Under the pieces are notes generated by a model. It made no database searches. It was given only the letters and a program-made list of their open reading frames with translations, and was not told where the DNA came from. Shown one piece after another: positions 36,682-44,512 of a DNA stretch of 64,000 nt. This DNA comes from Shinella zoogloeoides (GTDB lineage: Bacteria > Pseudomonadota > Alphaproteobacteria > Rhizobiales > Rhizobiaceae): contig NZ_CP086610.1 of the NCBI RefSeq assembly GCF_020883495.1, positions 2,399,501 through 2,463,500 on the forward strand. Reading direction: 5' to 3'. Every line of letters begins with the position of its first letter. Positions within the stretch are counted from its first letter, which is position 1. The position numbers were made by a program, and so were the translations under genes.

Positions 36682-38100
36682 GGTAGCGTCCGCGCACGTG
36701 GTGTAATTTCGGAGGCGCATTGAGGTGGAAACGGCGGTGGAGAATGAGCTGCCGAATTCGTTGAGCGCAAGGTGGGCACCGGGCCTGTCGGAGAAGGTGG
36801 AGTTGCAAAGCTTCAACCAGCCGAAAGGAACCCCGATGACCGACGACAGATTAGCTCTTTCCGAGCTTGCCGCGAAGAGTGGCGATAGCGATTTTCTGCG
36901 CACGATTGCCGAAAGCGTGCTGCAACTGATCATGGAAGCCGATGTTGATGGCCTGATCGGCGCTGGGCGCTATGAACGTGGCGACAGCCGCCAGACATGG
37001 CGCAACGGCTACCGCGACCGCTCGCTCGACACCCGGCTCGGCACGCTGAACCTGAAGATACCGAAGATGCGACAGGGAGCCTACTTTCCCGGCTTTCTGG
37101 AGCCGAGGAAGATGGTGGAGAAGGCGCTGGTGGCCGTGATCCAGGAGGCGTGGATCAACGGCGTCTCGACGCGCAAGGTCGATGAGCTGGTGCAGGCCAT
37201 GGGCATGACCGGCATCTCCAAATCCTCCGTCTCCAAGCTGTGCAAGGATATCGACGAGCGGGTGAACGCCTTCCTCAAGCGCCCCCTTTCCGGTGACTGG
37301 CCATACCTCTGGCTCGACGCCACCTATCTGAAGGTGCGTGAGGGCGGTCGCATCGTGTCGGTGGCGGCGATAATCGCGGTGGCGGTCAACACGGACGGGA
37401 AGAGGGAGATTGTCGGCCTGCACATCGGCCCCTCCGAAGCCGAGCCGTTCTGGACGAGCTTCCTGCGTGATCTGGTCCGCCGAGGCCTCACCGGCGTCAA
37501 GCTGGTCATCTCCGATGCCCATGAAGGGCTGAAAGCGGCCATTACCCGTATCCTCAGCGCGACATGGCAGCGCTGCCGTGTTCATGCGACACGCAATGCG
37601 CTGGCCTACGTTCCCAAGGGCCAGCACACCATGGTCGCCGCCGCGATCCGTCAGGCTTTCATCCAGCCCGACCATGACAATGCCGTGCAGACCTGGCGGC
37701 ATGTCGCCGACCAGCTCCGCGCCAGATGGCCCAAGCTCGGTACCTTCATGGACAATGCCGAAGCCGACGTGCTGGCCTACATGGCCTTCCCCGCCCAGCA
37801 CCGCACGAAATTACATTCAACGAATCCACTCGAACGCCTCAACAAGGAGGTCAAGCGCCGTGCCGATGTCGTCGGCATCTTCCCCAACGAGGACAGCATC
37901 GTTCGCCTCATCGGCGCGGTTCTGCTCGAAGCCAACGACGAATGGCAGCTCCTGAGCCGATACATGCAGGTCGAGGCAATGGCCGAGCTAAACCCACCAA
38001 CAATCGAAGAGGAAACTACACTTCAGATTACACCCAGAGCCGCCTGATCATGACGGCCCGGTCCTACACCCGAAATTACACCAACTTGACGGACGCTATC
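36682..38100 (+). mobile_element. Complete IS256-family insertion sequence, 1419 bp, with 31-bp imperfect terminal repeats and 8-bp target duplication
   Basis: Left end 36682-36712 and right end 38070-38100 are imperfect inverted repeats sharing TAGCGTCCG at the outside and TGGTGTAATTTCGG at the inside. The target duplication CTCCGACC occurs at 36674-36681 and 38101-38108. One transposase gene on the plus strand, opposite to the gene it interrupts. The intact ends and perfect duplication suggest a recent insertion. Confidence 0.95.
36836..38047 (+). CDS. IS256-family DDE transposase
   Basis: 403 residues from ATG 36836, preceded by GAAAGGAA. 'RYERGDSRQTWRNGYRDRSLDTRLGTLNLKIPKMRQGAYFPGFLEPRKMVEKAL' is the typical N-terminal region. 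The DDE residues lie in 'YLWLDATYLKV', 'LVISDAHEGLKAAI' and 'NPLERLNKEVKRRADVVGIFPN'; the C/H-type 'WQRCRVHATRNAL' motif is also present. The frame appears intact, so the element may be active. Confidence 0.95.
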   Translation: MTDDRLALSELAAKSGDSDFLRTIAESVLQLIMEADVDGLIGAGRYERGDSRQTWRNGYRDRSLDTRLGTLNLKIPKMRQGAYFPGFLEPRKMVEKALVAVIQEAWINGVSTRKVDELVQAMGMTGISKSSVSKLCKDIDERVNAFLKRPLSGDWPYLWLDATYLKVREGGRIVSVAAIIAVAVNTDGKREIVGLHIGPSEAEPFWTSFLRDLVRRGLTGVKLVISDAHEGLKAAITRILSATWQRCRVHATRNALAYVPKGQHTMVAAAIRQAFIQPDHDNAVQTWRHVADQLRARWPKLGTFMDNAEADVLAYMAFPAQHRTKLHSTNPLERLNKEVKRRADVVGIFPNEDSIVRLIGAVLLEANDEWQLLSRYMQVEAMAELNPPTIEEETTLQITPRAA

Positions 38101-38688
38101 CTCCGACCCGGCCGCCGGGATAGGCGGAGTGCGGTACATCGAACGACATATCCTCGAAGATTACCCCCGGCCTTTGCTCGGGTTTCATGCCATGACGCAG
38201 GAGTTGCGTGCCGCCTTTGACGTTGCGGGCAGCGATATTGTCGAGCCGGGATTCTCCCCACGGCATACCGAGAACGATCGAGCCAATGGCCATGGTGGCC
38301 GCCTGCCCATTACCGACATCGCGCAATTCGATGTCGGTGAAAGCCAAACTGCTTCCGGCCAATCCCTGCGGCTCTGTCACAGTGATGGTGAGTCTCGGGA
38401 TCGAAATCCGCTCCGCACGTATCGTCGCCAGCTCCGCCAGCGATCCGGCGGCAAGGACGGCCTTCACACGGTCGGCTGCAAGGCTCGATCCTGATTGATC
38501 TACCACCGGGATTGATACGGAATAGGTGGTCGCACCCGCGACACCTTCTATTCTTGTATCGAGCAGCACGCTCCCGGCGTATGCGTGGCATGGCACGGCG
38601 AGCAGAGCGGCAAGCATGGCGATATGGCCGCGAAACCTGCAGCCGGTTCCAGGAACGGGCCGCGTTGTGCGGTGGTGTTCGTCCATCA

Positions 38689-39150
38689 TCACTCGACGAA
38701 GCAGGAAATATTGCCGCTGAAGGTCGTTGCATTCCCGCCCTCGACATTGCTGTCGGTCATATCTTCGGTCGAGAGCTTGTACGTGCCCCGGAATTTCCCC
38801 TCGTCGCTCGCGCGTCGGGCACGAAGCTCCAGCGTGACCGAGCCAAACGGCCCATTTCCTTCGCGCTCCTTATAGAGGATCAGGCGCAGGTCCTTGCTGT
38901 CCAGCCAGTATTGCGGCCGGTCGGCTCCGCCGAAGGTCATGGTCCGCAAATCTTGCGCGACGGCCTTGTCACGGATTTCCAGCTTGCCGGCTAGATCGTA
39001 AGCCGGGTTGCCCATTCCGCTCGTCAGCGATGCATAGACGCTGAAATTGACGGATTTGTCATTGGCGGTGCATTCCAACCCGCCGGATGCGGAGGCCGGC
39101 AATGCCGCCCCCGCGAAGAAAAGGCCACCAAGAAAGAGTTGCAGACGCAT
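38689..39150 (-). CDS. Exported protein of unknown function
   Basis: 153 residues; signal peptide 'MRLQLFLGGLFFAGAALPASA' before SGGLECTANDKSVNFSVYASLTSGMGNPAYDLAGKLEIRDKAVAQDLRTMTFGGADRPQYWLDSKDLRLILYKEREGNGPFGSVTLELRARRASDEGKFRGTYKLSTEDM...ISCFVE. Two cysteines near the mature ends (C26, C151) could form a disulphide. A single beta-sandwich-like domain is likely. Its stop TGA overlaps the start of the IS-split gene. No family recognised. Confidence 0.7.
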   Translation of the reverse strand: MRLQLFLGGLFFAGAALPASASGGLECTANDKSVNFSVYASLTSGMGNPAYDLAGKLEIRDKAVAQDLRTMTFGGADRPQYWLDSKDLRLILYKEREGNGPFGSVTLELRARRASDEGKFRGTYKLSTEDMTDSNVEGGNATTFSGNISCFVE

Positions 39151-39196
39151 CGGGTCGCTCCCCGCATTCGAGTGAGGTTATATGCTCTGACGCAGC

Positions 39197-40177
39197 CTAT
39201 GGTGCTGGGCTGACGGTGATGGTTCTGGTTTCGGTCTTTTCCAGGCTGCGGCCCATCGCCCGCGCGACGGTGACGGATTTGTCGGTGATCCGACGGGTCA
39301 TGCCGCCCTCAACCTCGTACACTGCGCTTCGCTCAAGCGAGATCGCCATCTGCCTGACGACGCTCTCGATCTGATCGGGCGTCACATTGCCGGCGCTTGC
39401 GGCAGCCCGCCCGCTGAGAGCCTGGATGACCTCTTTTACGGAGGCGGGGTCGTAAGTGGTGGTGGTGACGAAAACCCGCCGTCCACTACCGGTATCGACT
39501 TCGGAAAGCGTGAAGGTGGAGCTGGTTTTCAAAGCTCCGCCGAGGGGATTGAGCGCTGTGTCCGACCAATACCGGGCCTCGCCCTGCTTCATGCCGGTAT
39601 TCTGAGCAATGGCGAGCTGCGGCAGGTCATCGAGGTAGGTCCTGGCGGCCGCTTCGGCGTCGACCTGGATGAAGCCAACCATGATCTGATTGAGCAGAGC
39701 GACAATCTGGGGTTTGCTTTGATATGGCTCGGTGATTTTGCTGGCCATGACGCGGATGGCCGCTTTCGCTTCGTCAAGATTCTCGACACGCAACGGCTTG
39801 CCGCTCATGTCGGTAATTGCGCGAACCGGCACATTGTCGAGCGCCTGTGCGGCAGACAGGATGAGCGGCAATCGCGGATCGTCGCCTCCGGCCGTGGTGC
39901 CAAGCTGGCGATAGGTGATGCGGAATCCATCCGCCGTCTTTGCCTCGAAAATCAGTTCGGCGCGCGTGGCGATCTGTGAGGCCCTTTTTCCTTCCGGCCT
40001 CGTCTCGATCGTGTCGCGCTTGGTCTCGACGATCCAGCGACTTCCGACGGGCGGATTGAAGAGCGGCTCGGCAGTGTCCGCGATCGACCCCTGCGTCGAA
40101 CCAAGGGTCAGCAGGGTCGCAGCCGCGAGGCCAAGGAATTTCAGCCGGAGTAGACTAGAGATATACTGCCGGCTCAT
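39197..40177 (-). CDS. Exported beta-rich protein of unknown function, first gene of the exported-protein operon
   Basis: 326 residues from ATG 40177 behind a G-rich ribosome site. N-terminal hydrophobic segment 'LLRLKFLGLAAATLLTLGSTQGSIADTA' is a signal peptide. The mature protein starts 'FNPPVGSRWIVETKRDTIETRPEGKRASQIATRAELIFEAKTADGFRITYRQ' and ends 'VYEVEGGMTRRITDKSVTVARAMGRSLEKTETRTITVSPAP'. The pattern of long antiparallel strands around a helical middle (QIVALLNQIMVGFIQVDAEAAARTYL) resembles DUF6263/LolA-like curved beta-sheet proteins that handle lipids, but I cannot assign it. A copy of the 48-bp motif lies about 100 bp upstream of the start. Confidence 0.7.
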   Translation of the reverse strand: MSRQYISSLLRLKFLGLAAATLLTLGSTQGSIADTAEPLFNPPVGSRWIVETKRDTIETRPEGKRASQIATRAELIFEAKTADGFRITYRQLGTTAGGDDPRLPLILSAAQALDNVPVRAITDMSGKPLRVENLDEAKAAIRVMASKITEPYQSKPQIVALLNQIMVGFIQVDAEAAARTYLDDLPQLAIAQNTGMKQGEARYWSDTALNPLGGALKTSSTFTLSEVDTGSGRRVFVTTTTYDPASVKEVIQALSGRAAASAGNVTPDQIESVVRQMAISLERSAVYEVEGGMTRRITDKSVTVARAMGRSLEKTETRTITVSPAP

Positions 40178-40279
40178 ACGCCCCCCGGGGTTCGTTACCC
40201 CGAGCGCTTCCTGGGCGCAGACGGGCATATTCAGATCATAAAATTTTCCGCCCCGATCATATCGGACTTGAAGCGATGG

Positions 40280-40327
40280 GAGACCTCGGCAATTGGCGAA
40301 CACTGACGGGGGAAACGGCGATGTCTC
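40280..40327 (-). promoter_or_regulatory. 48-bp conserved upstream motif, copy A
   Basis: Plus-strand reading GAGACCTCGG...GGCGAAC...GGAAAC...GCGATGTCTC. It aligns without gaps to copies at 43348-43395 and 44513-44560. It ends 102 bp before the start of the 326-residue exported protein gene. The outer GAGAC/GTCTC pair could form a stem in this copy. Confidence 0.7.
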
Positions 40328-40354
40328 GGCGCTTATGCGGGATGGTTCGCCCGT

Positions 40355-41038
40355 TCACCCCCTCGCGCGGAGTGTCCTGACGATGCGCAAAGCCCGACGA
40401 AACGTCGTCACGGCCGCACCGAATGCGATCGCCCAAAGTGCGAGAGCGAGGATGACGTTCCAGCCGTCCCAAAGCGGATCGAAGAGCGATAGTAGGGCGG
40501 CCACGGTTATGACGGCCATCCGGTGCTGCTTCGCCATCGGCCCGGAAAAGTCTGCCGGCAATCCACAATTGCTGCCGAGTTCGCGCGTATATGCGGTCAG
40601 AACGGATAAACCGCCTACGGCCCAGCCGAGCGTCGGCAAGCCGATGCCGTGGCCCAGGCCGGCGAAGATGAGCAGGTCGGCGATGCGGTCGGGAAACTCG
40701 TTCCAGAACGGACCGTCCGGCGATTGCTTTCCGCCCTCGATGGCAACCATGCCGTCGAGAAGATTGCATATCAGGCGAAGCTGACAGAACGCGGCGGCCA
40801 TGAGCAGCAGGAAGCCTCTCGATCCGAAATCACCAGCGTTGGCGATCAGGAATGCGAAACCTGCACAGGCGGCCATCACCATGCTTGCCATCGAAATCTG
40901 GTTTGGCGAGATCTTGGCCGCCGAGAGGATACGCGCCGCTTCCCGCGCCCAAACCTTGTCGCGGCTGGCCAGCGGCCGCCGATCCTTTCCGGCAAGCGCG
41001 GAGGGCAGGTCTTGGTCTGAAAGAGGCGATCTCGTCAT
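40355..41038 (-). CDS. CDP-alcohol phosphatidyltransferase family protein, YnbA-like
   Basis: 227 residues, about five to six membrane helices. The family motif appears as 'NLLDGMVAIEGGKQSPDGPFWNEFPDRIAD'. The usual D1-xx-D2-G-xx-A-R...G-xxx-D3-xxx-D4 reads N-xx-D-G-xx-A-I...G-xxx-N-xxx-D. As I recall, E. coli YnbA carries the same N...LDGM...LNE...D pattern, so this is a subfamily trait rather than decay. It would transfer a phosphatidyl group from CDP-diacylglycerol to an unknown alcohol. Last gene of a four-gene overlapping operon; start overlaps the previous stop (ATGA). Well-placed GGAAAGGA before ATG 41038. Confidence 0.82.
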   Translation of the reverse strand: MTRSPLSDQDLPSALAGKDRRPLASRDKVWAREAARILSAAKISPNQISMASMVMAACAGFAFLIANAGDFGSRGFLLLMAAAFCQLRLICNLLDGMVAIEGGKQSPDGPFWNEFPDRIADLLIFAGLGHGIGLPTLGWAVGGLSVLTAYTRELGSNCGLPADFSGPMAKQHRMAVITVAALLSLFDPLWDGWNVILALALWAIAFGAAVTTFRRALRIVRTLRARG

Positions 41039-41430
41039 GGATAATCCTTTCCGGCGTTCCAGAGGGCCAGGCTGTAGAGCGCCGCATATGTTGTCGAGAC
41101 GGTGAGCGGGAGCACGATTGTTTGGCCGAGCTCCGGCGTTCCGCCGATCCGGTGCATCGTCACAGCGATGATGGCCGACAAGATGCACGCGATGACGGGT
41201 GGCGCGACGAGCGCACTCCAACCGCTGAACCGACTGGAGGTTCGCTCGATCGTGCCCTTGAGCGCGAGGGTGATGCAGCCGGAAACAACGCCCTGGATCA
41301 GGGCCGCCGTCAGCGGCGCGGGCATGGGATGAAAACGGTTCGAGAAGGCCGCCCAGCCTCCCATCGCAGCGCAGGCGACGGAAAAATGCGTGACGCCGTG
41401 ATGCGCGATCCTGACAAAGATCCCGCTCAT
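41035..41430 (-). CDS. Small polytopic membrane protein of the lipid operon
   Basis: 131 residues with about four hydrophobic helices: 'GVTHFSVACAAMGGWAAF', 'LTAALIQGVVSGCITLAL', 'WSALVAPPVIACILSAIIAVTM' and 'TIVLPLTVSTTYAALYSLAL'. Overlaps both neighbours by 4 bp (ATGA at 41427-41430 and 41035-41038), so it is a genuine translated member of the operon. No family recognised. It may act as a scaffold or transporter for the lipid enzymes; this is inference from position. Confidence 0.72.
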   Translation of the reverse strand: MSGIFVRIAHHGVTHFSVACAAMGGWAAFSNRFHPMPAPLTAALIQGVVSGCITLALKGTIERTSSRFSGWSALVAPPVIACILSAIIAVTMHRIGGTPELGQTIVLPLTVSTTYAALYSLALWNAGKDYP

Positions 41431-42374
41431 GTCGCCGACCACCAATAGCGCGTCAGATGGAAGAAGATCGGGGCGGCGAATACGACGGAATCGAGCCGGT
41501 CGAGAAAGCCGCCATGGCCGGCGATCAGATACCCCCAGTCCTTCACGCCGCGATCGCGTTTGATCGCCGACATGACGAGACCGCCGAAAAAACCCATGAG
41601 CACGATGACGAAGGACAGCGCGGCCGCCTGAAGCGGCGTGAACGGCGTCATCCAGGACAGCGCGGCCCCGACCGCCGTCGCGCTCAACGCCCCGCCGACG
41701 AAACCCTCGACCGTCTTCGACGGAGACAGCTTGGGCGCGATCTTGGTGCGGCCGAACAGTTTGCCCCAGACATATTGCAGCACGTCGCTGAGCTGCACGA
41801 CGACGACGAGAAAGGCGATCAGAAGGACGTTGCGGCCGGAATAGCCCGGAATGTCGAGGCTGAGCAGCGCCGGCACATGCGAGATGCAGAAGACGCAGAT
41901 CATCAGCGCCCATTGCACCTCGGCAACCCGCACCAGGAACCGATCCGTGTCACCGCGCAGCGCGGCGACGATCGGCATCAGCAGGAAGGCATAGACCGGG
42001 ATGAAGATCGCAAAGAGCCCGTACCAGTCGATCCAGATCAGGTAATACTGGACCGGCAGGACGATGAAGAAGGCCACCGCCAGCGCCGTGTGGTCGGCGC
42101 GGCGCGTGTCGGTCAGCGTCATGAACTCGCGCAGCGCTGCGAACGAGCACAGGGCGAAGAGGAGCGTGACGCCGACCCGGCCGCCGATGAGAGCGAGCCC
42201 CATCAGGATGACCATCACCCACCACGCCTGGATGCGATCGTTGAGATTGTCGATGGCGGCGTTCGGTGCGCCGACGACCCGCCGCGCCAACGTGAAGCCG
42301 ATGACGGAGGCGAGCGAGAGAACGCCGAAGAGACCGGCCAGAACCCGGAGCAGATCGGGATGCGGCATCGTCAT
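41427..42374 (-). CDS. Phosphatidate cytidylyltransferase (CdsA/YnbB family)
   Basis: Makes CDP-diacylglycerol from phosphatidic acid and CTP. 315 residues, about eight membrane helices, with the full cytidylyltransferase signature near the C-terminus: 'SAIKRDRGVKDWGYLIAGHGGFLDRLDS' (K-R...K-D...H-G-G-x-x-D-R-x-D). Two other conserved stretches are 'LSDVLQYVWGKLFGRTKIAPKLSPSKTVEGFVGG'. An element-borne extra copy next to the housekeeping enzyme expected elsewhere. Start overlaps the acyltransferase stop (ATGA at 42371-42374). Confidence 0.9.
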   Translation of the reverse strand: MTMPHPDLLRVLAGLFGVLSLASVIGFTLARRVVGAPNAAIDNLNDRIQAWWVMVILMGLALIGGRVGVTLLFALCSFAALREFMTLTDTRRADHTALAVAFFIVLPVQYYLIWIDWYGLFAIFIPVYAFLLMPIVAALRGDTDRFLVRVAEVQWALMICVFCISHVPALLSLDIPGYSGRNVLLIAFLVVVVQLSDVLQYVWGKLFGRTKIAPKLSPSKTVEGFVGGALSATAVGAALSWMTPFTPLQAAALSFVIVLMGFFGGLVMSAIKRDRGVKDWGYLIAGHGGFLDRLDSVVFAAPIFFHLTRYWWSAT

Positions 42375-43051
42375 GGCGCGGCCTCCTTGGGGGCGAGCGC
42401 CAGCAACGCGGTCCGGGCGCGGTCGAGAAAGGGTTGCTTGGCTTCATCCTCCTCAAGGCGCAGCGGCGCGCCGAAGGTGATGGTGCAGGTCAGCGGGACC
42501 GGCAAGAGCTCGCCCTTGGGCATCACCCGGTTCAGATTGTCGATCCAGGTCGGGACGAGTTCGACATCCGGCCGCGTCCGCGCTAGGTGATAGAGACCGC
42601 TCTTGAACGGTAGCAGCGCGGTGTCGGTGACGTTGCGCGTGCCTTCCGGGAAGACGATCAGCGAGGCGCCGCTATCGACAGCCTGCGCCATCTGCCCGAC
42701 CGGATCGGCCTTCCGGGCGGCCCGGTCGCGCTCGATTAGCACCGCGTTGAAGACGTCGCGGCCGATGAAGCGGCGAAGCGAAGACTTCAGCCAGTAGTCG
42801 GCGCCGGCCACCGGCCGGGTCTTTTGACGCAGCCGAGGCGGCAGCACTGCCCAGATCAGGACGAAATCGCCGTGGCTCGCGTGATTGGCGAAATAGATGC
42901 GCTGCCGGTCGATCGGCTCGGTGCCTTCCCATTGACCGCGAACGGCTGTCACGGCACGGGCGAGGCCGAGCAGTCCGACTCCAATCAGACTGGACAGGAG
43001 ACGTTTTGGCGCTGCCATGTGCCGCACCGGCGCGCTTGTGAATTCCGACAT
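42371..43051 (-). CDS. 1-acyl-sn-glycerol-3-phosphate acyltransferase family protein (PlsC-like)
   Basis: About 226 residues. Acyltransferase motifs: I 'FANHASHGDFVL' (H-x4-D), II 'VLIERDRA', III 'IVFPEGTRN' and IV 'LVPTWIDNLNRVMPKG'. One N-terminal membrane-anchoring helix 'LLSSLIGVGLLGLARAV'. It would make phosphatidic acid for the CdsA-like enzyme encoded next. Start uncertain: ATG 43051 is used, but ATG 43099 is in frame and lies three bases after the stop of a 24-codon upstream frame. First enzyme gene of the lipid operon. Confidence 0.85.
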   Translation of the reverse strand: MSEFTSAPVRHMAAPKRLLSSLIGVGLLGLARAVTAVRGQWEGTEPIDRQRIYFANHASHGDFVLIWAVLPPRLRQKTRPVAGADYWLKSSLRRFIGRDVFNAVLIERDRAARKADPVGQMAQAVDSGASLIVFPEGTRNVTDTALLPFKSGLYHLARTRPDVELVPTWIDNLNRVMPKGELLPVPLTCTITFGAPLRLEEDEAKQPFLDRARTALLALAPKEAAP

Positions 43052-43102
43052 GGGATTGCTCTTTGCGGGACGCAGGGGACTTGACCCGGTTCCCGCCATT
43101 CG

Positions 43103-43177
43103 TCAGCGAGAACTTGCCCTGATGGCGGTGATGGCGGCGACAGAAATGCCGCTCGAAACAAGATGCAGTCGCTTCAT
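43103..43177 (-). other. 24-codon upstream reading frame with strong ribosome site (leader or split N-terminus)
   Basis: ATG 43177 is preceded by GAAGGGGGCGC. The frame encodes MKRLHLVSSGISVAAITAIR and four more residues, then TGA at 43105-43103. It is in the same frame as the acyltransferase, whose first possible ATG (43099) is three bases further on. Either a coupled leader peptide or an acyltransferase N-terminus cut by a nonsense change. Confidence 0.45.
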
Positions 43178-43347
43178 GCGCCCCCTTCGGCTCATCGAGC
43201 CGCGTTTTCAACGTGATGCATTTTTGGAGAGAAAGGGGCTGGCGTTGCAGTGCAATGGCGCTCAAGTCTCCCATTCAGGCAAGCGCTTGCCCCTGGTCGG
43301 GACTGGCACAAGCTTCCGTGGAAACGATAACCCTCTTCGGGCCGGGT

Positions 43348-43395
43348 GAGACCTCGGCATTTGGCGAACGCTATCGGTGAGAACTGCGATACCTC
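43348..43395 (-). promoter_or_regulatory. 48-bp conserved upstream motif, copy B
   Basis: Gapless match to copies A and C (GAGACCTCGG...TTGGCGAACGCT...GAAC...GCGATACCTC on the plus strand). It is 170 bp upstream of the 24-codon leader frame and about 250-300 bp upstream of the acyltransferase starts. The remaining gap 43178-43435 shows no gene. Confidence 0.7.
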
Positions 43396-43435
43396 AGATG
43401 GTCTACGGGCCTTCAGCGTAGCCCATACCATCGGT

Positions 43436-44407
43436 TCAGCCTCGTATTGCGAAGAAAACTGCCAGCACGAACAGCACCGTCGCTGCGGTCCAGACCACGG
43501 CTACGCCGCGTGCGCGCGGCTCCAGAACGGATTCGGATGGATTGTCAGGATTGACATGAACATCAACGATCTGGCCGCTGCGATACCGTCTGATCGAATG
43601 CCCGGCGAGGTGCGCCGACGTCGTCATGACCTCGGCGCCGGAAGAGGCCACGGAACCGATGTAGTCGTTGCCTTCATAAGCATAGCGATAGCTTATGTCG
43701 GCCTTGAACACCTTCGCTCCGCGGTGCACGCCGTCACGTGCATCCCGAAATCTTTCGAGGCCGGCAGTTAATATGGTCCCCTTGACGACCGGCCAGCGGC
43801 CAGCTTCAGCGGCACGGCGTTGCATGCCAAGAGCTGTCAGCATCATTATCGTTGCGAAGGTCGCGATGCCGATTGACAGCGGTGCATTGGCGATATGGCG
43901 CGAGGCAAACCGTGCAAGCTGGTCGAAGCCGATGATTGCGCCGAATATGAGGGCTACGAACGCCAAGGCTGTCCAGCCGACGATACGCCACAAACCAGGA
44001 GGGTCACGTTCGAGTACAGAGTCGGTGCGTTGGTTCGGGTTGTAATAAACGGTTACGCGCCTGCCGGCTGGATAGCGCGCGACGGTCTTCGCGACTCCAA
44101 AGTTGCCGCGATCCACGCCTATGGCCACACGGTTGTTGCTATAAACCTCCCCACCGACATCGTATTCGTAAACGATATTGGCGAAGTTTCTCTCCTCAAA
44201 GCGAACTCCGCTTTCACGATTTCTGTCTAACACTTTGATGGTGCGTGCCTCGACTTCGGATGACACGATAATGCCCGGCGCGCTCGGCCAGTTGCGGGGC
44301 ACACTTGATTGGCGCGATCCAATGGCAGCGAAAATGACGACTACCCCGACGGGGGCGAGCCACGTGAGAAGGACTATGAAAGGGATGTCCTGCAGCACCG
44401 CGATCAT
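43436..44407 (-). CDS. DUF3592-like membrane protein with two soluble modules
   Basis: 323 residues. Four hydrophobic helices: near residues 8-30 (IPFIVLLTWLAPVGVVVIFAA), 143-165 (VGWTALAFVALIFGAIIGF), 175-195 (LSIGIATFATIMMLTALGM) and 298-320 (GVAVVWTAATVLFVLAVFFAI). Between them are two similar beta domains: 'IVYEYDVGGEVYSNNRVAIGVDRGNFGVAKTVARYPAGRRVTVYYNPNQRTDSVLE' and 'ISYRYAYEGNDYIGSVASSGAEVMTTSAHLAGHSIRRYRSGQIVDVHVNPDNPSESVLE'. The YYNP...S-V-L-E ending is typical of DUF3592. An internal duplication is therefore evident. Function unknown. Motif copy C lies 105 bp upstream. Confidence 0.8.
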   Translation of the reverse strand: MIAVLQDIPFIVLLTWLAPVGVVVIFAAIGSRQSSVPRNWPSAPGIIVSSEVEARTIKVLDRNRESGVRFEERNFANIVYEYDVGGEVYSNNRVAIGVDRGNFGVAKTVARYPAGRRVTVYYNPNQRTDSVLERDPPGLWRIVGWTALAFVALIFGAIIGFDQLARFASRHIANAPLSIGIATFATIMMLTALGMQRRAAEAGRWPVVKGTILTAGLERFRDARDGVHRGAKVFKADISYRYAYEGNDYIGSVASSGAEVMTTSAHLAGHSIRRYRSGQIVDVHVNPDNPSESVLEPRARGVAVVWTAATVLFVLAVFFAIRG

Positions 44408-44512
44408 TGCTTGCGCACCCCAGGGAAAATCGTAGCTTTCAAGGTCCTAGCTGGCGCGCTTCTATTGGTCATGGAAAACTCCGCACCGATCCTACTGTAT
44501 GTGCGGAGGACC

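Larger units (their letters stand above)
36003..38689 (-). pseudogene. Exported-protein gene split by IS256-family insertion
   Basis: The 5' part is 38689-38101: start overlapping the upstream stop as TGATG, signal-like 'HIAMLAALLAVPCHAYA', then a beta-rich chain with ISIPRLTITVTEP. The 3' part is 36681-36003: VGILSLEASLAAFHNGIPTSFDVEGMGVRFDV to RIDVEVN. Removing the IS (36682-38100) and one copy of the 8-bp duplication joins them in one frame (PGGRVGVGILSLEA), giving a protein of about 420 residues. As it stands the first half ends six codons after the insertion. Ancestral function unknown; the alternating hydrophobic strands recall large periplasmic beta proteins such as AsmA/YdgA types, which is only an impression. 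Confidence 0.85.

Noticed and set aside
34899..40177. Pilus or secretion-associated role for the exported proteins as part of the trb system
   Set aside because: A complete trb set already exists at 44793-54094, the exported genes are a separate operon, and none resembles a known pilus component.
40355..41038. Decayed CDP-alcohol phosphatidyltransferase because two motif aspartates are Asn
   Set aside because: The same substitutions are, as I recall, normal in YnbA-type proteins, and the gene is intact and tightly overlapped in its operon.
43192..43431. 79-codon minus-strand frame in the gap upstream of the lipid operon
   Set aside because: Runs through the conserved 48-bp motif, lacks a ribosome site and has no family resemblance.
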